Translations under genes and position numbers: made by a program
Notes under the pieces: generated by a model
What the model saw: the letters and a program-made list of their open reading frames with translations, nothing else
What the model was told of the DNA's origin: nothing
The model's database searches: none
Shown: positions 32,392 to 42,808 of the stretch, piece after piece
How positions within the stretch are numbered: the first letter of the stretch is position 1
Layout: each line of letters begins with the position of its first letter
DNA from: Ilyonectria destructans
Taxonomy: Eukaryota > Ascomycota > Sordariomycetes > Hypocreales > Nectriaceae
Length of the DNA stretch: 64,000 nt
Direction: 5' to 3'
Assembly (NCBI GenBank): GCA_020740775.1
Contig: JAHEWK010000021.1
Location: forward strand, 558,001 to 622,000

Positions 32392-34915
32392 ATGGCACCC
32401 GGAGCTTCACCGCCACCTTCAGCCGAACCTGTAGGTAGCTTGTCTGCATCATCTTCGCTGTGGCCGTCCGTCAATGACACTCGTCGACGATCACCCCGCC
32501 CAGACGCTGAGAAACTCGATATAATTTGCACTTATATGCGAAAAGAGCTCCGCTGGGGTGTTGCCGACTTTGTTAAGGTGCTAGCTTCCTCTGAAGGTCC
32601 CAACAATGCTCGTCGAAAAGCTGCTTTCGCGGGAGCTGCATATAAGGACAAGGAAGTCCTGAAGTCCTACTTTGGTGATGCGAATCAGCTATGGGATGGA
32701 GGCAGGCAGTCACTAATTGGGGCACTGGATCTAGGCAACAATGAACTGCGAAAAGAAGTTGAAAGCCTAGGCACTGTAGCACCATTTCACAAGTACGACC
32801 CAACCTTTAAGAGTGGAGAGTTCGGCGCTCTGGATATGGACCACACGCTGCAGACTATCCAGAAACAGGCGCCTTTATTGCTGCAACTTATCAGGGACAT
32901 TATGGCACCTGAACTTCATCGGAAATATCAGCGTCAAAAGGAACCAGCTGCTCGAATTGTCACCATCATATCAATACTCTGTTTCTCACAGCGTCAAAAC
33001 ACGTGCACAGGCTTTCAGACAACTCTGGGTCTCTACCTGCATTGCAAAGGTGTGAAACGTCGGCAGCTAGAGCTCCTTGGCCGGCTTGGGCTTGCCGTCA
33101 GTTACGGCACTGTCGTCCGAGTTATCAAGGAACAATCAGTTCGGGCTACGGCAGACGTGAAAGGTATGGGGCAGCGTGACGACTCCGTGACGGCGTACGA
33201 TAATTTCGAGGTAATGGAAGGCGTCAAAGAGCAGCGGATTGATCACCAAGGCACTTTCCATTCGGTGACGACCGGCCAAGTCATTCAAGGCATTGAGATA
33301 CCACCTGGAGGACTGCGGCAGAACATGCTTGATCCCCAGGCGGCAATATGCGCCAGTGATATCTTCTTGGCCCCAGGTAATCGAGATGACGATATCTATC
33401 GTCAGGTACGTATTGGTCAATCGTGTCCAAGGCTTAATACTGATTGGTAATCGTCCGCAATAGATATCGCGACACTTTGCCTACGAAGCCATAAGCACAG
33501 TCTTCTCGAACGCCATCTCGGACGCTGCAAAGAAGCAACGCCCAACAATGCCCGTTGTCGACATTCTCGAACCTGTCAAAACTGTCCACTGTTCCCTTGG
33601 TCCTATTCCTCATGACGAGAGCAGTAATGCTGGCAACATTCTAATTTTGGAGAACATCTTTCAGCATCAATATCACCTACCCGACTCCGATTTTGAGCGG
33701 CGTTTATTCCTCATTTACGGCGACCAGAAGACCACACAGCGGATTCGTTCGATTAAACAACGCAGGGAAGAAGCTGAGCGGCCTTACGACAGGCTACAAT
33801 GGGCGCTGCCAGTGCCGGCGCTCTTCCACCTCCGTATGAACTACCTCTACATGATATCCAGACTCCATTTCGGCGGTCCAGGCAGCGATCAATCCACGTT
33901 ATATGATGCCATGAACTTCTGGACCAGGAAAAAGATTAGCAAAGCTAAGGCTGACTTCTACGCCCTAGAGCAGTTAATTATCCATAGCTTCCAGGCTAGA
34001 GTATGCGCCTTGCTTTGGAACAAGCTTGCCCAGTCTGAACCGGGGGTAAGCCTCGAGTTCGACGACATTGCTCGAATGCTCGCTGTTCACGATGCTAAAG
34101 CCTTCTCGCGACTGCTCGATAGGATTGTCGACTCCTACGGCAAATATTCCCCAGCGACCGACGACGAGGAGCTTCGGAACCACGTCCTATTCTTACAACA
34201 CACGCAGACCTACCTGCTCTTGAAGTACTCAATCAAGCATGCAGATCTCGGCCTCTTACGTCGAGCCATTGACCGGTGTTGCGTATATTTCCATGGCTCC
34301 GGACAGTCGAGATACGCTTACGAGATGCTCTATCTTCATCGTCTCACCTCAACGCGCGCTGCCACTCCGGAATTGCAACGTGCGATACTTGCAAACGGTC
34401 TCGTAAACCGGCAGGGCAAGGCGGGTAGTTGGTATGAGACAGACAGGCTCGTGGAATTCCACAATGGCACTCTCAGGGAGCTCCTCAACGCCAAACGTGG
34501 ATCTTCCCTTACGCTGGATTACCTTTTGGAGCATTGTGCTCTAAATACCGACTTTTTCGCCGCTCTTGCCAGGCAGATAGAGTCCTTTTACAGCATTAAT
34601 CGCAATGGCGAGCATCCAGAGAAGTCGGCGGAACGCGACATCAGGATTATGGCTCAACGTTTATCACGCAGCGGTTCAATTGACCTGCACAGTGGACGGA
34701 CGGTCAAGCATAAAGCTACTAATGTGTTGGAAGTGGGAGCAAGGCGCATTGCTGGCAAAGTAATAGCCAACTTCAACAAAACGGCGTGCAGCGTCAACTA
34801 CGATTACTTGGAAGGAGATGAAGATGAACTGGACGATGAAAATGAAGATGAAGATGACGACTTCGGCGAGGAAGTCGGGCGGTTCTTTATAGCTGACGAT
34901 GTCGACGATGATTAG
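32392..34915 (+). CDS. DUF6589-type protein, candidate transposase
   Basis: Exons 32392-33405 and 33464-34915 (intron GTACGT...CAATAG) give 821 aa. The first ATG is about 100 bp inside the left TIR. I recognise the family from fungal DUF6589 proteins by segments such as YDNFEVMEGVKEQR with HSVTTG (about 269-306), FLIYGDQKTTQRIRSIKQ with Asp about 425, RPYDRLQWALPVPALFHLRM (about 443-462) and VEFHNGTLREL (about 667). Conserved acids at about D270 and D425 and a later E/N-rich block could form an RNase H-like DDE site, but that is inference. The C-terminus is a very acidic tail rich in Asp/Glu. No stop or frameshift is present. Function is not known for the family; the TIR context argues for transposition. 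Confidence 0.75.
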
Positions 34916-35266
34916 AAGGAGATGACCTCTTTTTACGTACCTACATAGAATAGAGCTTGTACTGTCCGAGAGCTACTTGCAAGTTCACGTTACGATATGT
35001 TGGTGATAGCACAATGGAATTGGTAAGGTAAGGATTTTATTTCGCCCCAGGGGGGGGAACACACCCCATAGAGCCTTTGAGCTAAGCTGCTGACGTTTCT
35101 GACAGCGCTTCCATAATCACCCGAAGCACCACAATTTCACTTTTTTACTGACTGGTCAACCTGATGTAAATGCCGTGACAGGCCTGCTTGAAGGCTAATT
35201 TCTCCAAGTGTTCAGCATCCTATCCTCAGCAGCTGAAGCACGGTCTGCCAAAACGAGCCTGTATGA

Positions 35267-35458
35267 TGGCCGTGCAACGCGCCTTTCGCCGATGATATTT
35301 TTCGCGTTCGACATGTGATGTCTAATAAATGTCTTTCCCTTTTGGGACGAACGACAACGCCACCAAAAATGTGACAATTTGGCTCAGGCCCTCTGTGTAC
35401 GTGCTACCGTTTAGGGTTAGCGCGCTTTGGAGCAGAGGGCCTGAGCTTGCTGAGGTAA
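35267..35458 (-). repeat. Right 192-bp terminal inverted repeat
   Basis: Exact inverted copy of 32096-32287, including the 14-bp fold-back arms at 35382-35395 and 35433-35446. It begins 351 bp after the stop codon of the DUF6589-type gene. Confidence 0.95.
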
Positions 35459-35783
35459 AGGACTGGGGCTGGTACCGTGACACCAGGCTCAGACTATATA
35501 GACATTCATTTAGCACTTTCTTAAACAGATAGCCTCACCAGCTATTAATATATTTAGTAATATTAAATCTACTAACGTATATGATAAGCGAGCGTCGCAC
35601 TTGGATTTTCACCTTAAATCGCGATTTTAAAATAATTCTTAAAAACTCAAACTAAGCCTAAAGTAGCTATAATTTTAAATACAGCTTATTTAAAATATAT
35701 TTTATTTTTAAGAGCTTTTTTAAGCTATATATACTTATAGCGCTAGTAGTATAAAATTCGCACTGTTTCTTTTACTATTTTTA

Positions 35784-36181
35784 TGTTACGAGCAGGAAGA
35801 TCAACCCGGGTACGAACGGAAAACGTCGGAGCTCGGAACGGAACAAACAGACCCCGGTCGAACTGGTCGAACGGGAGCTTGTTCGACCACGTTCGACCAA
35901 AAGTGAAACCTTAACCTTAAATGGTCGAACAGGTCGAACAAGAGCGCGTTCGACCACGATCGACCAAGCAAATCAGAATAGTATATATAGTTTCACTCAT
36001 TCCCACTTTCCCTGTCTAGATAGCTCTCCAGCTTTCAATACAATTCGATTACTCAAGAACACTTCTTGACATTATCAGACGTGATACGCAACCCTACGCT
36101 CAGCACGCTACGCCTCGTCACAACTGCCAACATAAACCGATCGGGTTACGGTTTACTACGTTGGGAACCTTGACCGTCACA
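35784..36181 (+). repeat. Candidate solo LTR with duplicated palindromic module
   Basis: TG...CA termini (TGTTACG... and ...CGTCACA), a TATATATAG box near 35,982 followed by a CA-rich leader, and much higher GC content than its surroundings. Two modules, 35856-35898 and 35923-35965, each have two GGTCGAAC copies followed by GTTCGACC or GATCGACC copies on the opposite strand. No 5-bp target duplication was found, and the right end abuts a TIR copy, so the LTR reading is tentative. Confidence 0.45.
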
Positions 36182-36780
36182 CTCGCTTATCATGTACGTT
36201 ATAGAAATATAGCAATATAGAAATAAAAGTCTAAATAGCAGTTTTAATAGTAAACTTAAAATATATATATTAGTAAATTTAATTTCTTTTCTATATTTAA
36301 AACTATATTTTAAAATATAAAGTTAGAAATAATATTTAAAGAAGTTTTTAAAATATAGAATTTATTCTCTATAATTTAAAAAGTATACATTTTTACTTAA
36401 ATATAAAGTTATAAATTCTATTGCCTATAGAAGGTAATTTTAAGCTAGCTAATTTTTAAATTTAAAAGACTCTAAGTTAAATAATCTAATTAAGGCTATT
36501 TTATCAACTAATTTTATTAAAATTTAAATTAGCTATTATTAAAAAAACTCTTTAATATTAATTTTAAATACTATAGATTAATTTATAAAAAGAATATAAG
36601 CAATAATATACTAGATAGTATTATTAAAGACAAAAGCCAGCAAGCTTTAGAATATAAATACAACCCTTAGCTAGCAGAGCAGAAATAAAAAAAACATAAC
36701 TCTAACATTTAGGGAGTATATCAGTAGCTAAAGAATAGAAGCTATAAGATTGGAGGGAAATTACTGAGCGGATACATCAG

Positions 36781-36903
36781 AAAATACGTCAAAGTGGTAG
36801 TTGGCGGAGACGGACAGAGATGAGGGATCAGCGATATGGAAGATGCAGAAAACCCGGGTATAATGCGCGTACTTGTGAAATTGGTGTAGATGCACCTGAA
36901 TAA
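36781..36903 (+). pseudogene. Pogo/Fot transposase C-terminus, mutated zinc knuckle
   Basis: The frame reads RQSGSWRRRTEMRDQRYGRC and then KPGYNARTCEI to a TAA at 36901-36903. Compared with the knuckle RCGTCGKTGHNTRTC at 30.9 kb, the expected first Cys is Tyr and the expected His is Tyr. Both are explained by single transitions (G-to-A, C-to-T), consistent with RIP. Frames upstream contain stops. Confidence 0.55.
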
Positions 36904-37033
36904 GAGGATGGTAATTGATTTTAATTGATTTTACGCGTTGTGGTTGTTTTATTATGATATATACTGGCGAGGGTGTGGCTTGGTAAGTGACTTGCTTGTC
37001 TGAGTCGCTCTCCTATGCTTATCATGTACGTTA

Positions 37034-38221
37034 TAGACCTATAAATAATAACCTATAACTATACTAAAAACTACTAAGAGAGGTCTTCATTTAGCATAAG
37101 AGGCGGGTTGAACAAGGCCGAGTATGTCTTAGAAGGCCACTCGTTAGGATCGTGAGGTTTAACTAGAATATTGGTGGCCGTGGATCTTTCTGGTTTGAAC
37201 TGTTTTTGGAATCTGCTAACTTCTCTTGAGTGCCCCCACTGGTCGCCGTCGGGCGACGGCTAGTCTTGGGGTCCGCCGGTCCCGTGTGTTCCACGGTCCG
37301 CGGCAGGGGGGGCCGCGCGTGCTCATTATTCTCCTGCGTAGTATTGCATTCAGACCCTGGAAAGGGTTAGCGGTGATGCACGGGCCCTGCCTGTTAAGAA
37401 GGTCGAAACTCTGCATAACGACAAGGTATTCAAGGTAGTACACAATATGCTGGCAACCAAGCCTGAGATCCCTGAGAGGGAAAGGCATTGTTAGGCAAAA
37501 AATTGAGAGAAAATTGGTCCCTTTCCTTTACATGACGTACAGTCTGTAATGCTACGTTAAGTCACTGCTTGCACAAGCGGTAAGTCTAGTGTTTACCACT
37601 TGAGCCAGCCATTTTGTAGTTTGGACGAGTGCCACCTAGGTCCTGGTCTATGCCATCCACCTACGACGCGGTCCGACTCTCGGGTTGGTACAAGTAGGAA
37701 ATACCATCCCTGAAACAAGGCCAAAAACTCGACGAATGTCAGTTCTTCTAATAAGAAAGTTGAAGCGGATCGCCTCTACACTGAGCCCATTAAGCCATCT
37801 TCTACCGTGTACGCTAGAGGACTAGCCGAGGCAATCAGGTCCTTTACCTGCGGGCATCGGTCAACAGGGGAAAGCTCGTGACGTAGGCAGCCTGTCCATC
37901 CGTATGAAATGTTGGGGAGGTCGGGGCTTGGAGCCATGGCATCACCACTACTAGTGAGGAGCGCATGAACCGGCTCCGACAGAAGTAGCCTAGGGAGCGG
38001 GACGTGTTGGTATTCGTATTGGCTACATCCTTCAGGGTGCAGCCGGGCCGCGGTCCAACTACCGAGGGCGGCGCGCGGGATCTTCGGGAGCCACGGAGGT
38101 AACCAGCCATAATGCCCTGGACATGAACAGGTGAAAAGCAGGTTGCTCTCCGGAATACAAGTGAATTGCAACTGGAAAATCTGGAAAGTCTGGAAAGTCT
38201 GGACAATCAAGAGCAGGCACA
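37034..38221. other. Intergenic, right edge of the transposon island and P450 promoter
   Basis: No gene recognised; 37,216-37,490 is GC-rich with an arginine-rich non-descript frame. CCGCGG boxes are at 37298-37303 and 38048-38053, the latter about 170 bp before the P450 start. Confidence 0.45.
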
Positions 38222-40199
38222 ATGATTACCACACGTATGTACGAAAACATGAGGGAAATGAGAGATCAACCGGCAATGGTTGTCTATGCTATTGCCGGGC
38301 TTTTATTGGTAAATGACAAGCGGCATTCTACAGCATCATGAATGAGATCAGCTGATTCCTCACAGGCTACTGGAATACTGCGCATTCTCTACATGCGCTA
38401 CTTCCATCCATTGGCTCGCTTTCCTGGCCCATTCATCGCATCAATCTCCAATGTAAGCATACTTCAATTGTTGCCCAAGGAAAACTGGACTATCCTAATC
38501 TTATGCAGGTCTACTATGCCCGATCAATGCTTAGCGGAAGCCATCATAGAAACATGCTGAAGCTGCATGGACAGTATGGTACGTAAAGAAACTGGAGCAC
38601 AGATCAATGCGCTCAGTATATGCAGGTCCTATTGTACGCCTTGCACCAAATGAGCTTTCCTTCAGCTCACTCTCGTCTCGTGACGATATCTACGGCTTCA
38701 AGGCGGCGAGAAGGTTCCTAAAAAGTCCGCTGTATGATGGCTTTGTCAACGGAAATGAGCCTTCCCTTGTCGGGATTAGGGATCCAATTCTGCATGGCAA
38801 AAAGAAAAGGTTCCTGTCACATGCTTTCTCCACCAAGGCTCTCAAAAGCCACGAGGAAACCATTAACGCATACTCCGACCTTTTTGTACAACAAGCCGCC
38901 ATCCACGGTGGTGGATCGGAGGGTGTTGACATGACGCAATGGTACAACTGGTATTCATTTGACGTCGTTGGAGATCTGGCCTTTGGAGAGTCGTTTAACT
39001 GTCTCAAAGATGGTAAGAGAAGCCTATTCCAAGGAGTCCTCAAGCCTGCCATGTGAAACCATATTAACATTCATAAGTCAAGGATCATTTCTGGGTTAGG
39101 TTGGTCTTTAACCATTCCGCCAGCATCATCCGCAAAGATGTTCTCCGGCGATTTCCTCTCGTCTCAAAAATACTCGAACTATACGTTATTCCAAAAGAGA
39201 TCGTATTGGCACGACGAAACCATTATCTATACAGCGCCCAGAGAGTTAAGGAGTGAGTCCATTCCCATCCAAGTCATATGGGGCATGTGTCTCACCAATT
39301 CCGATAGTCGATTAGATATGAAGACAGACAGAAAGGACTTCATGTCGTATCTTTTGGATGCAGAAGATGAAGATGGTTTGATCAACCAAGATTTCCTGAC
39401 TGTATCGGCCTCGACCTTCGTGTAAGTTCTAACAGAGGTGCTACCATTTATAGCTCTATTTGACAACCCCAATTCTAGTGTTGCAGGCAGCGAGACTACC
39501 GCCACAGCACTGGCAGGCATTACATACTGGCTTCTCAAGACACCAACCGCGTGGGAAAAGCTTTTTGCCGAGCTGCAAGGCAGATTTGACTCCTACGGAG
39601 ACATTCGTCCGGACGTGATTCAAGATATTCCATACTTGAACGCGTGCATCGAAGAAGGCATGCGACTCTTCCCTCCGTCTCCGCAAGCGCTTCCGCGTGT
39701 CTCTCCAGGCGCCACCGTCAGCGACGTTTATGTGCCTGCTGGAGTAAGAAAAGCACTTTGGTAAACCGCATGACAGAATCAGCTGACATATTCTCAGACC
39801 GTGGTCTCCTCTCACCCGATTGTCATGAACCGTGATCCTCATTTCTTCCATCTACCTAATGAATTCATACCTGAGAGATGGTTGAGAAAGACCGACCGCC
39901 TAGAAGCGAGCCAGCCGTTCTTGATTGGACCTAGGGCGTGTATCGGGAGAAAGTAAGTTGCCCACCCCCTTGTGATCTATCAGCCCCAACAGGAAGCTCT
40001 TCTCTATACCTTCAGCATCTGACACCTCATTAGCCTAGCATACACAGAAATGCGTCTGCTCCTCGCGAAGCTAGTATTCAGCTTCGAGATGAAGCTCGTG
40101 AATGGAGATCTAGATTGGGATCGTGACACGAATACATCCACATTCTGGGAGAAACCGGATTTAATGGTCCAGTTTCGCAAGCGGGAGAAGGTTCAGTAG
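38222..40199 (+). CDS. Cytochrome P450 monooxygenase
   Basis: Nine exons: 38222-38308, 38366-38452, 38509-38578, 38626-39012, 39078-39252, 39308-39421, 39479-39743, 39798-39952 and 40034-40199, giving 501 aa. An N-terminal hydrophobic anchor ([11 protein letters not shown]) precedes [13 protein letters not shown], indicating an ER microsomal enzyme. Family motifs: the I-helix AGSETT (about 309), ExxR as EEGMR (about 365), FIPERW, and the haem loop [10 protein letters not shown] with Cys about 442. The wording APNELSFSS and [11 protein letters not shown] is typical of secondary-metabolism or catabolic fungal P450s. All exon phases close. It starts directly after the transposon island and is followed by a hydrolase gene on the same strand. 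Confidence 0.9.
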
Positions 40200-40658
40200 C
40201 TATGTATGAAGAGACACGTAGCTAAGACCCTCCAGAAAATATCCATAGATGTTTGATGTGTCTGTCCGATAAAATTAGATAAAAGAACAACGCGCACACT
40301 TCCCTGATCATAGCACAGAGCTTCACTACCTAAATTATCTTGTTTGGTTACGTGTACGTGCCCGTGGACATATGTCGAGTCGGGTTTCTAGTTTTTAGAG
40401 TAGAAAGACTCCTTTGTGGCGCTCATCAAATGACAGGTGAGTTTTACATGTGAAATGCCTTTCAGCCCTCCCTCAACCTAGTCGTTGAGCCACCGTAAGG
40501 GGAAACGTTGCCGAACTCTGCCGGATGTGCTAGTCCGTTTGCCGGGCCGCCCACCAGTATTTATTGAGCCTCCCCCGCCGTTCGAAACCCAAGAAGCTCA
40601 ATCTCTAAAAATACCAAGCACAATTCTGTTCTTGTCCAAAGCCTTACTCGAAACAAAG
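40200..40658. other. Intergenic between P450 and hydrolase
   Basis: No gene or CCGCGG box seen; P450 3' end and promoter of the dienelactone hydrolase-like gene. Confidence 0.5.
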
Positions 40659-41513
40659 ATGTCCGAAGTGAGCAAAGCCTGCTGCAGGTACGACTATTTG
40701 GCACACCAGCTTTGTCCTGAACGTTCGACTAACGATTCACGCATCGTAGCATCCCGCCAGTCATAGCCTCTGGTTATGAAGCGAAAGGCAACTTCACCGA
40801 TCTGGCAGGTTTGAAGACGTGTAAGCATCTCTTGATGAAGAAGGTTTTAGCCCTAACCCTTGCAAGATGTCTCGGGCTCCTCGGACGCAACAATGGCCAT
40901 CTTGAGCATTTACGATATTTTCGGATTCTACCCTCAGACCATCCAGGGTGCTGACATTCTCGCTTTCGGTGACGAAACGCGCCCCTACCAAGTTATCATG
41001 CCTGATTTCTGGGAAGGAAAACCGGCCCTGATGGAATGGTACCCTCCAGTGACCGACGTCCAGAAAGCCAACCTGTCTGGGTGGTGGAAGCACACAGCGC
41101 CCGACAAGCACTTGCCAAAGGTCAATGCCATCATTAAAGCTGCTGAGCGCATGTTCCCCAGCATCACAACTTGGGGGGTTTTAGGTTATTGTTGGGGAGG
41201 GAAAATGGTGAGTATTCTGGGAGGGCAAGAAAGCGTGTTCAAAGCAGGTGTTCAGACAAGCCCTGCTATGGTCGACCCCAACGAAGCCACGAACGTGAAG
41301 ATGCCAATGTGCATATTGCCCAGCAAGGATGAAGATGAGGAAGCCATATTGAAGTATGCGGCAAACCTAAAGGTGCCACACTTAGTAAAGACGTTCCAGG
41401 ATCAGCGACACGGTTTCATGAGCGCACGAGGAGATCTTGATGATGCACAGGCGGTGGAGGATTACGAGAGAGGCTATGAAATTGTACTCAAATGGTTCCG
41501 GGAGCATTTGTAA
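40659..41513 (+). CDS. Dienelactone hydrolase family protein
   Basis: Three exons: 40659-40687, 40750-40820 and 40867-41513, giving 248 aa, the usual family length. The nucleophile is Cys in LGYCWGGK (about 141). Asp is probably in PSKDEDEE (about 187) and His is in QRHGF (about 214), together the Cys-Asp-His triad of the family. IYDIFGFYPQT matches the conserved early strand. Enzymes of this family open lactones such as dienelactone, and relatives hydrolyse other esters. In this context it could open a lactone made by the Baeyer-Villiger enzyme (inference). Confidence 0.9.
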
Positions 41514-42808
41514 ATAGGAATTTCAACAGGTGAACCGAGCTACATTGTCTATATGGATTCTATCAAATCATGGCCAGGCATCTACAGAAGCCGAAGTCTT
41601 GCATGTCTTACCCAGTGATGTCGACTCAGCCATCACAATCCATACAAGCGCTACATGGCTACTGCCGTGAAAAGCTAATAAATTTGGAACAATTGCGCGA
41701 AGCCCATGGGAGTTGGGGGCATGACGCAGCAGATGAAGTCGGCCGCATGAGAGCACCGCGGCTCAAACCACCTCTCGCCACGGGCAAGAAACGACGAGGT
41801 TGCCGATTGGTCAGTCAATCGGCTTCCCGCGGGCCTCGGTGCAATCCCGCGGATGTATGAGTGGATCATTCATTAGTCGCCCTCCTACTCTAGAACAATC
41901 AGCAACCAGGGGTAAGCTCGAGCACGTTCTGCACCCTTTGTGCTGTGTTCATTATGGGACAGACAGAGCCGGCAGCGATTGATACTGGCGGAGGGATGCT
42001 CTGGCCTGTCTTTCTCTGATGGCGCGATATGCCCAGGTTTCGCTCCAACACCTCTAGTCAGTGGGGCCAGAGGCCGCCTGTCGTTCAGATATGCTGACTT
42101 CTGTGTTTACCATCGTACGGGCATTTTATCATCAAGGACTCACCAATTAACGGACAAGCTATCGGATGCAGTGGTATAGAGAGCCATTATAGACCCATAC
42201 TAAGAAATGCCAATAAAGTTTCTAGTCACTGGAAAGCATAAGAATCCGATGGACTCCAAATGAGTTCGCGCAACACCAAGAAAAGAGGCCAGCATCTCAA
42301 GGAAAAGCAGGGCCACACATGTATGCAGATACGATCAGGCGATGAATGGATGGTCTAAAAAAATATAGACCTACAAGTCCATTAAACCTTGAGACTGTGC
42401 CGCAATCTTCATTCTGAGGTGGAGTGAAGATCCGGAGCTTCAAAACCCAAGCAGAAAGCTGCGGAAGGGATCCTTCGTTAACTTCGTCTTGGGAAATATG
42501 GCGATGGCAGAATATGTAACATGTTGGCGGGTACTATATCTTAGGATATGTTATTGGCGAGAAGATTATCAATTCAGGTGTGAGTGAGTCGCGATGAACA
42601 CGGCATCCTCTTAATAGCATGATGCAGCCTCTCTCCGGCAGTTATGCTCGGATTCTGGTACCCATACTCGGCCCCCACTCTTTTGAATAAACTTGACAAT
42701 CTCAGAATCTATTGCATTTCTATACTGATAAAAAAACGGCCAGATGTCAGTTCCAGAAGAACGTGGTACACTCAAATAGTCCTTTGCCGACGACTACTCT
42801 TTCTCCCT
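41514..42808. other. Long intergenic region between convergent genes
   Basis: The hydrolase and the Baeyer-Villiger gene both end here, yet three CCGCGG boxes occur (41756-41761, 41827-41832, 41847-41852). The block 41,820-41,862 resembles 22,531-22,565 of the ligase promoter. No protein family is recognised in the frames; it may be the promoter remnant of a lost gene. Confidence 0.45.

Larger units (their letters stand above)
32087..35466. mobile_element. DNA transposon-like element with 192-bp TIRs carrying a DUF6589-type gene
   Basis: The 192-bp ends 32096-32287 and 35267-35458 are exact inverted copies, checked base by base. They are flanked by the direct repeat AGGACTGG (32087-32094 and 35459-35466; one extra T lies between the left copy and the terminus). 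The only gene inside is an intact two-exon gene at 32,392-34,915. Total length between repeats is 3,363 bp. Identical long TIRs and an undamaged gene indicate recent movement. The 8-bp duplication is hAT-like in size, but the protein has no hAT motifs. MULEs also have long TIRs but make 9-bp duplications and encode a different transposase. I propose that the DUF6589-type protein is the transposase (inference). Confidence 0.85.
35575..37031. mobile_element. RIP-like AT-rich Tc1/pogo element remains
   Basis: Three copies of a terminal motif with an adjoining TA are present: ACGTATATGATAAGCGAGCG at 35575-35594, its near complement at 36180-36199 (18/20) and a shorter complement at 37017-37031. 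The TA dinucleotides at 35573-35574, 36200-36201 and 37032-37033 fit Tc1-mariner target duplications. Large parts of 35,520-36,760 are extremely AT-rich. A decayed pogo C-terminus lies at 36,781-36,903. Confidence 0.55.

Noticed and set aside
32087..35466. Classification of the 32 kb element as a MULE because of its long TIRs
   Set aside because: The encoded protein has no FAR1-like or MULE DDE motifs, and the flanking repeat is 8 bp (or 9 bp with a mismatch).
37554..37615. tRNA-like segment on the minus strand (TGGCTCAAGTGG resembles an A box)
   Set aside because: No B box or acceptor stem could be formed; at best a SINE-like trace.
37216..38222. GC-rich open frames between the transposon island and the P450
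   Set aside because: Overlapping frames on both strands, arginine-rich, without motifs; more likely promoter and repeat sequence.
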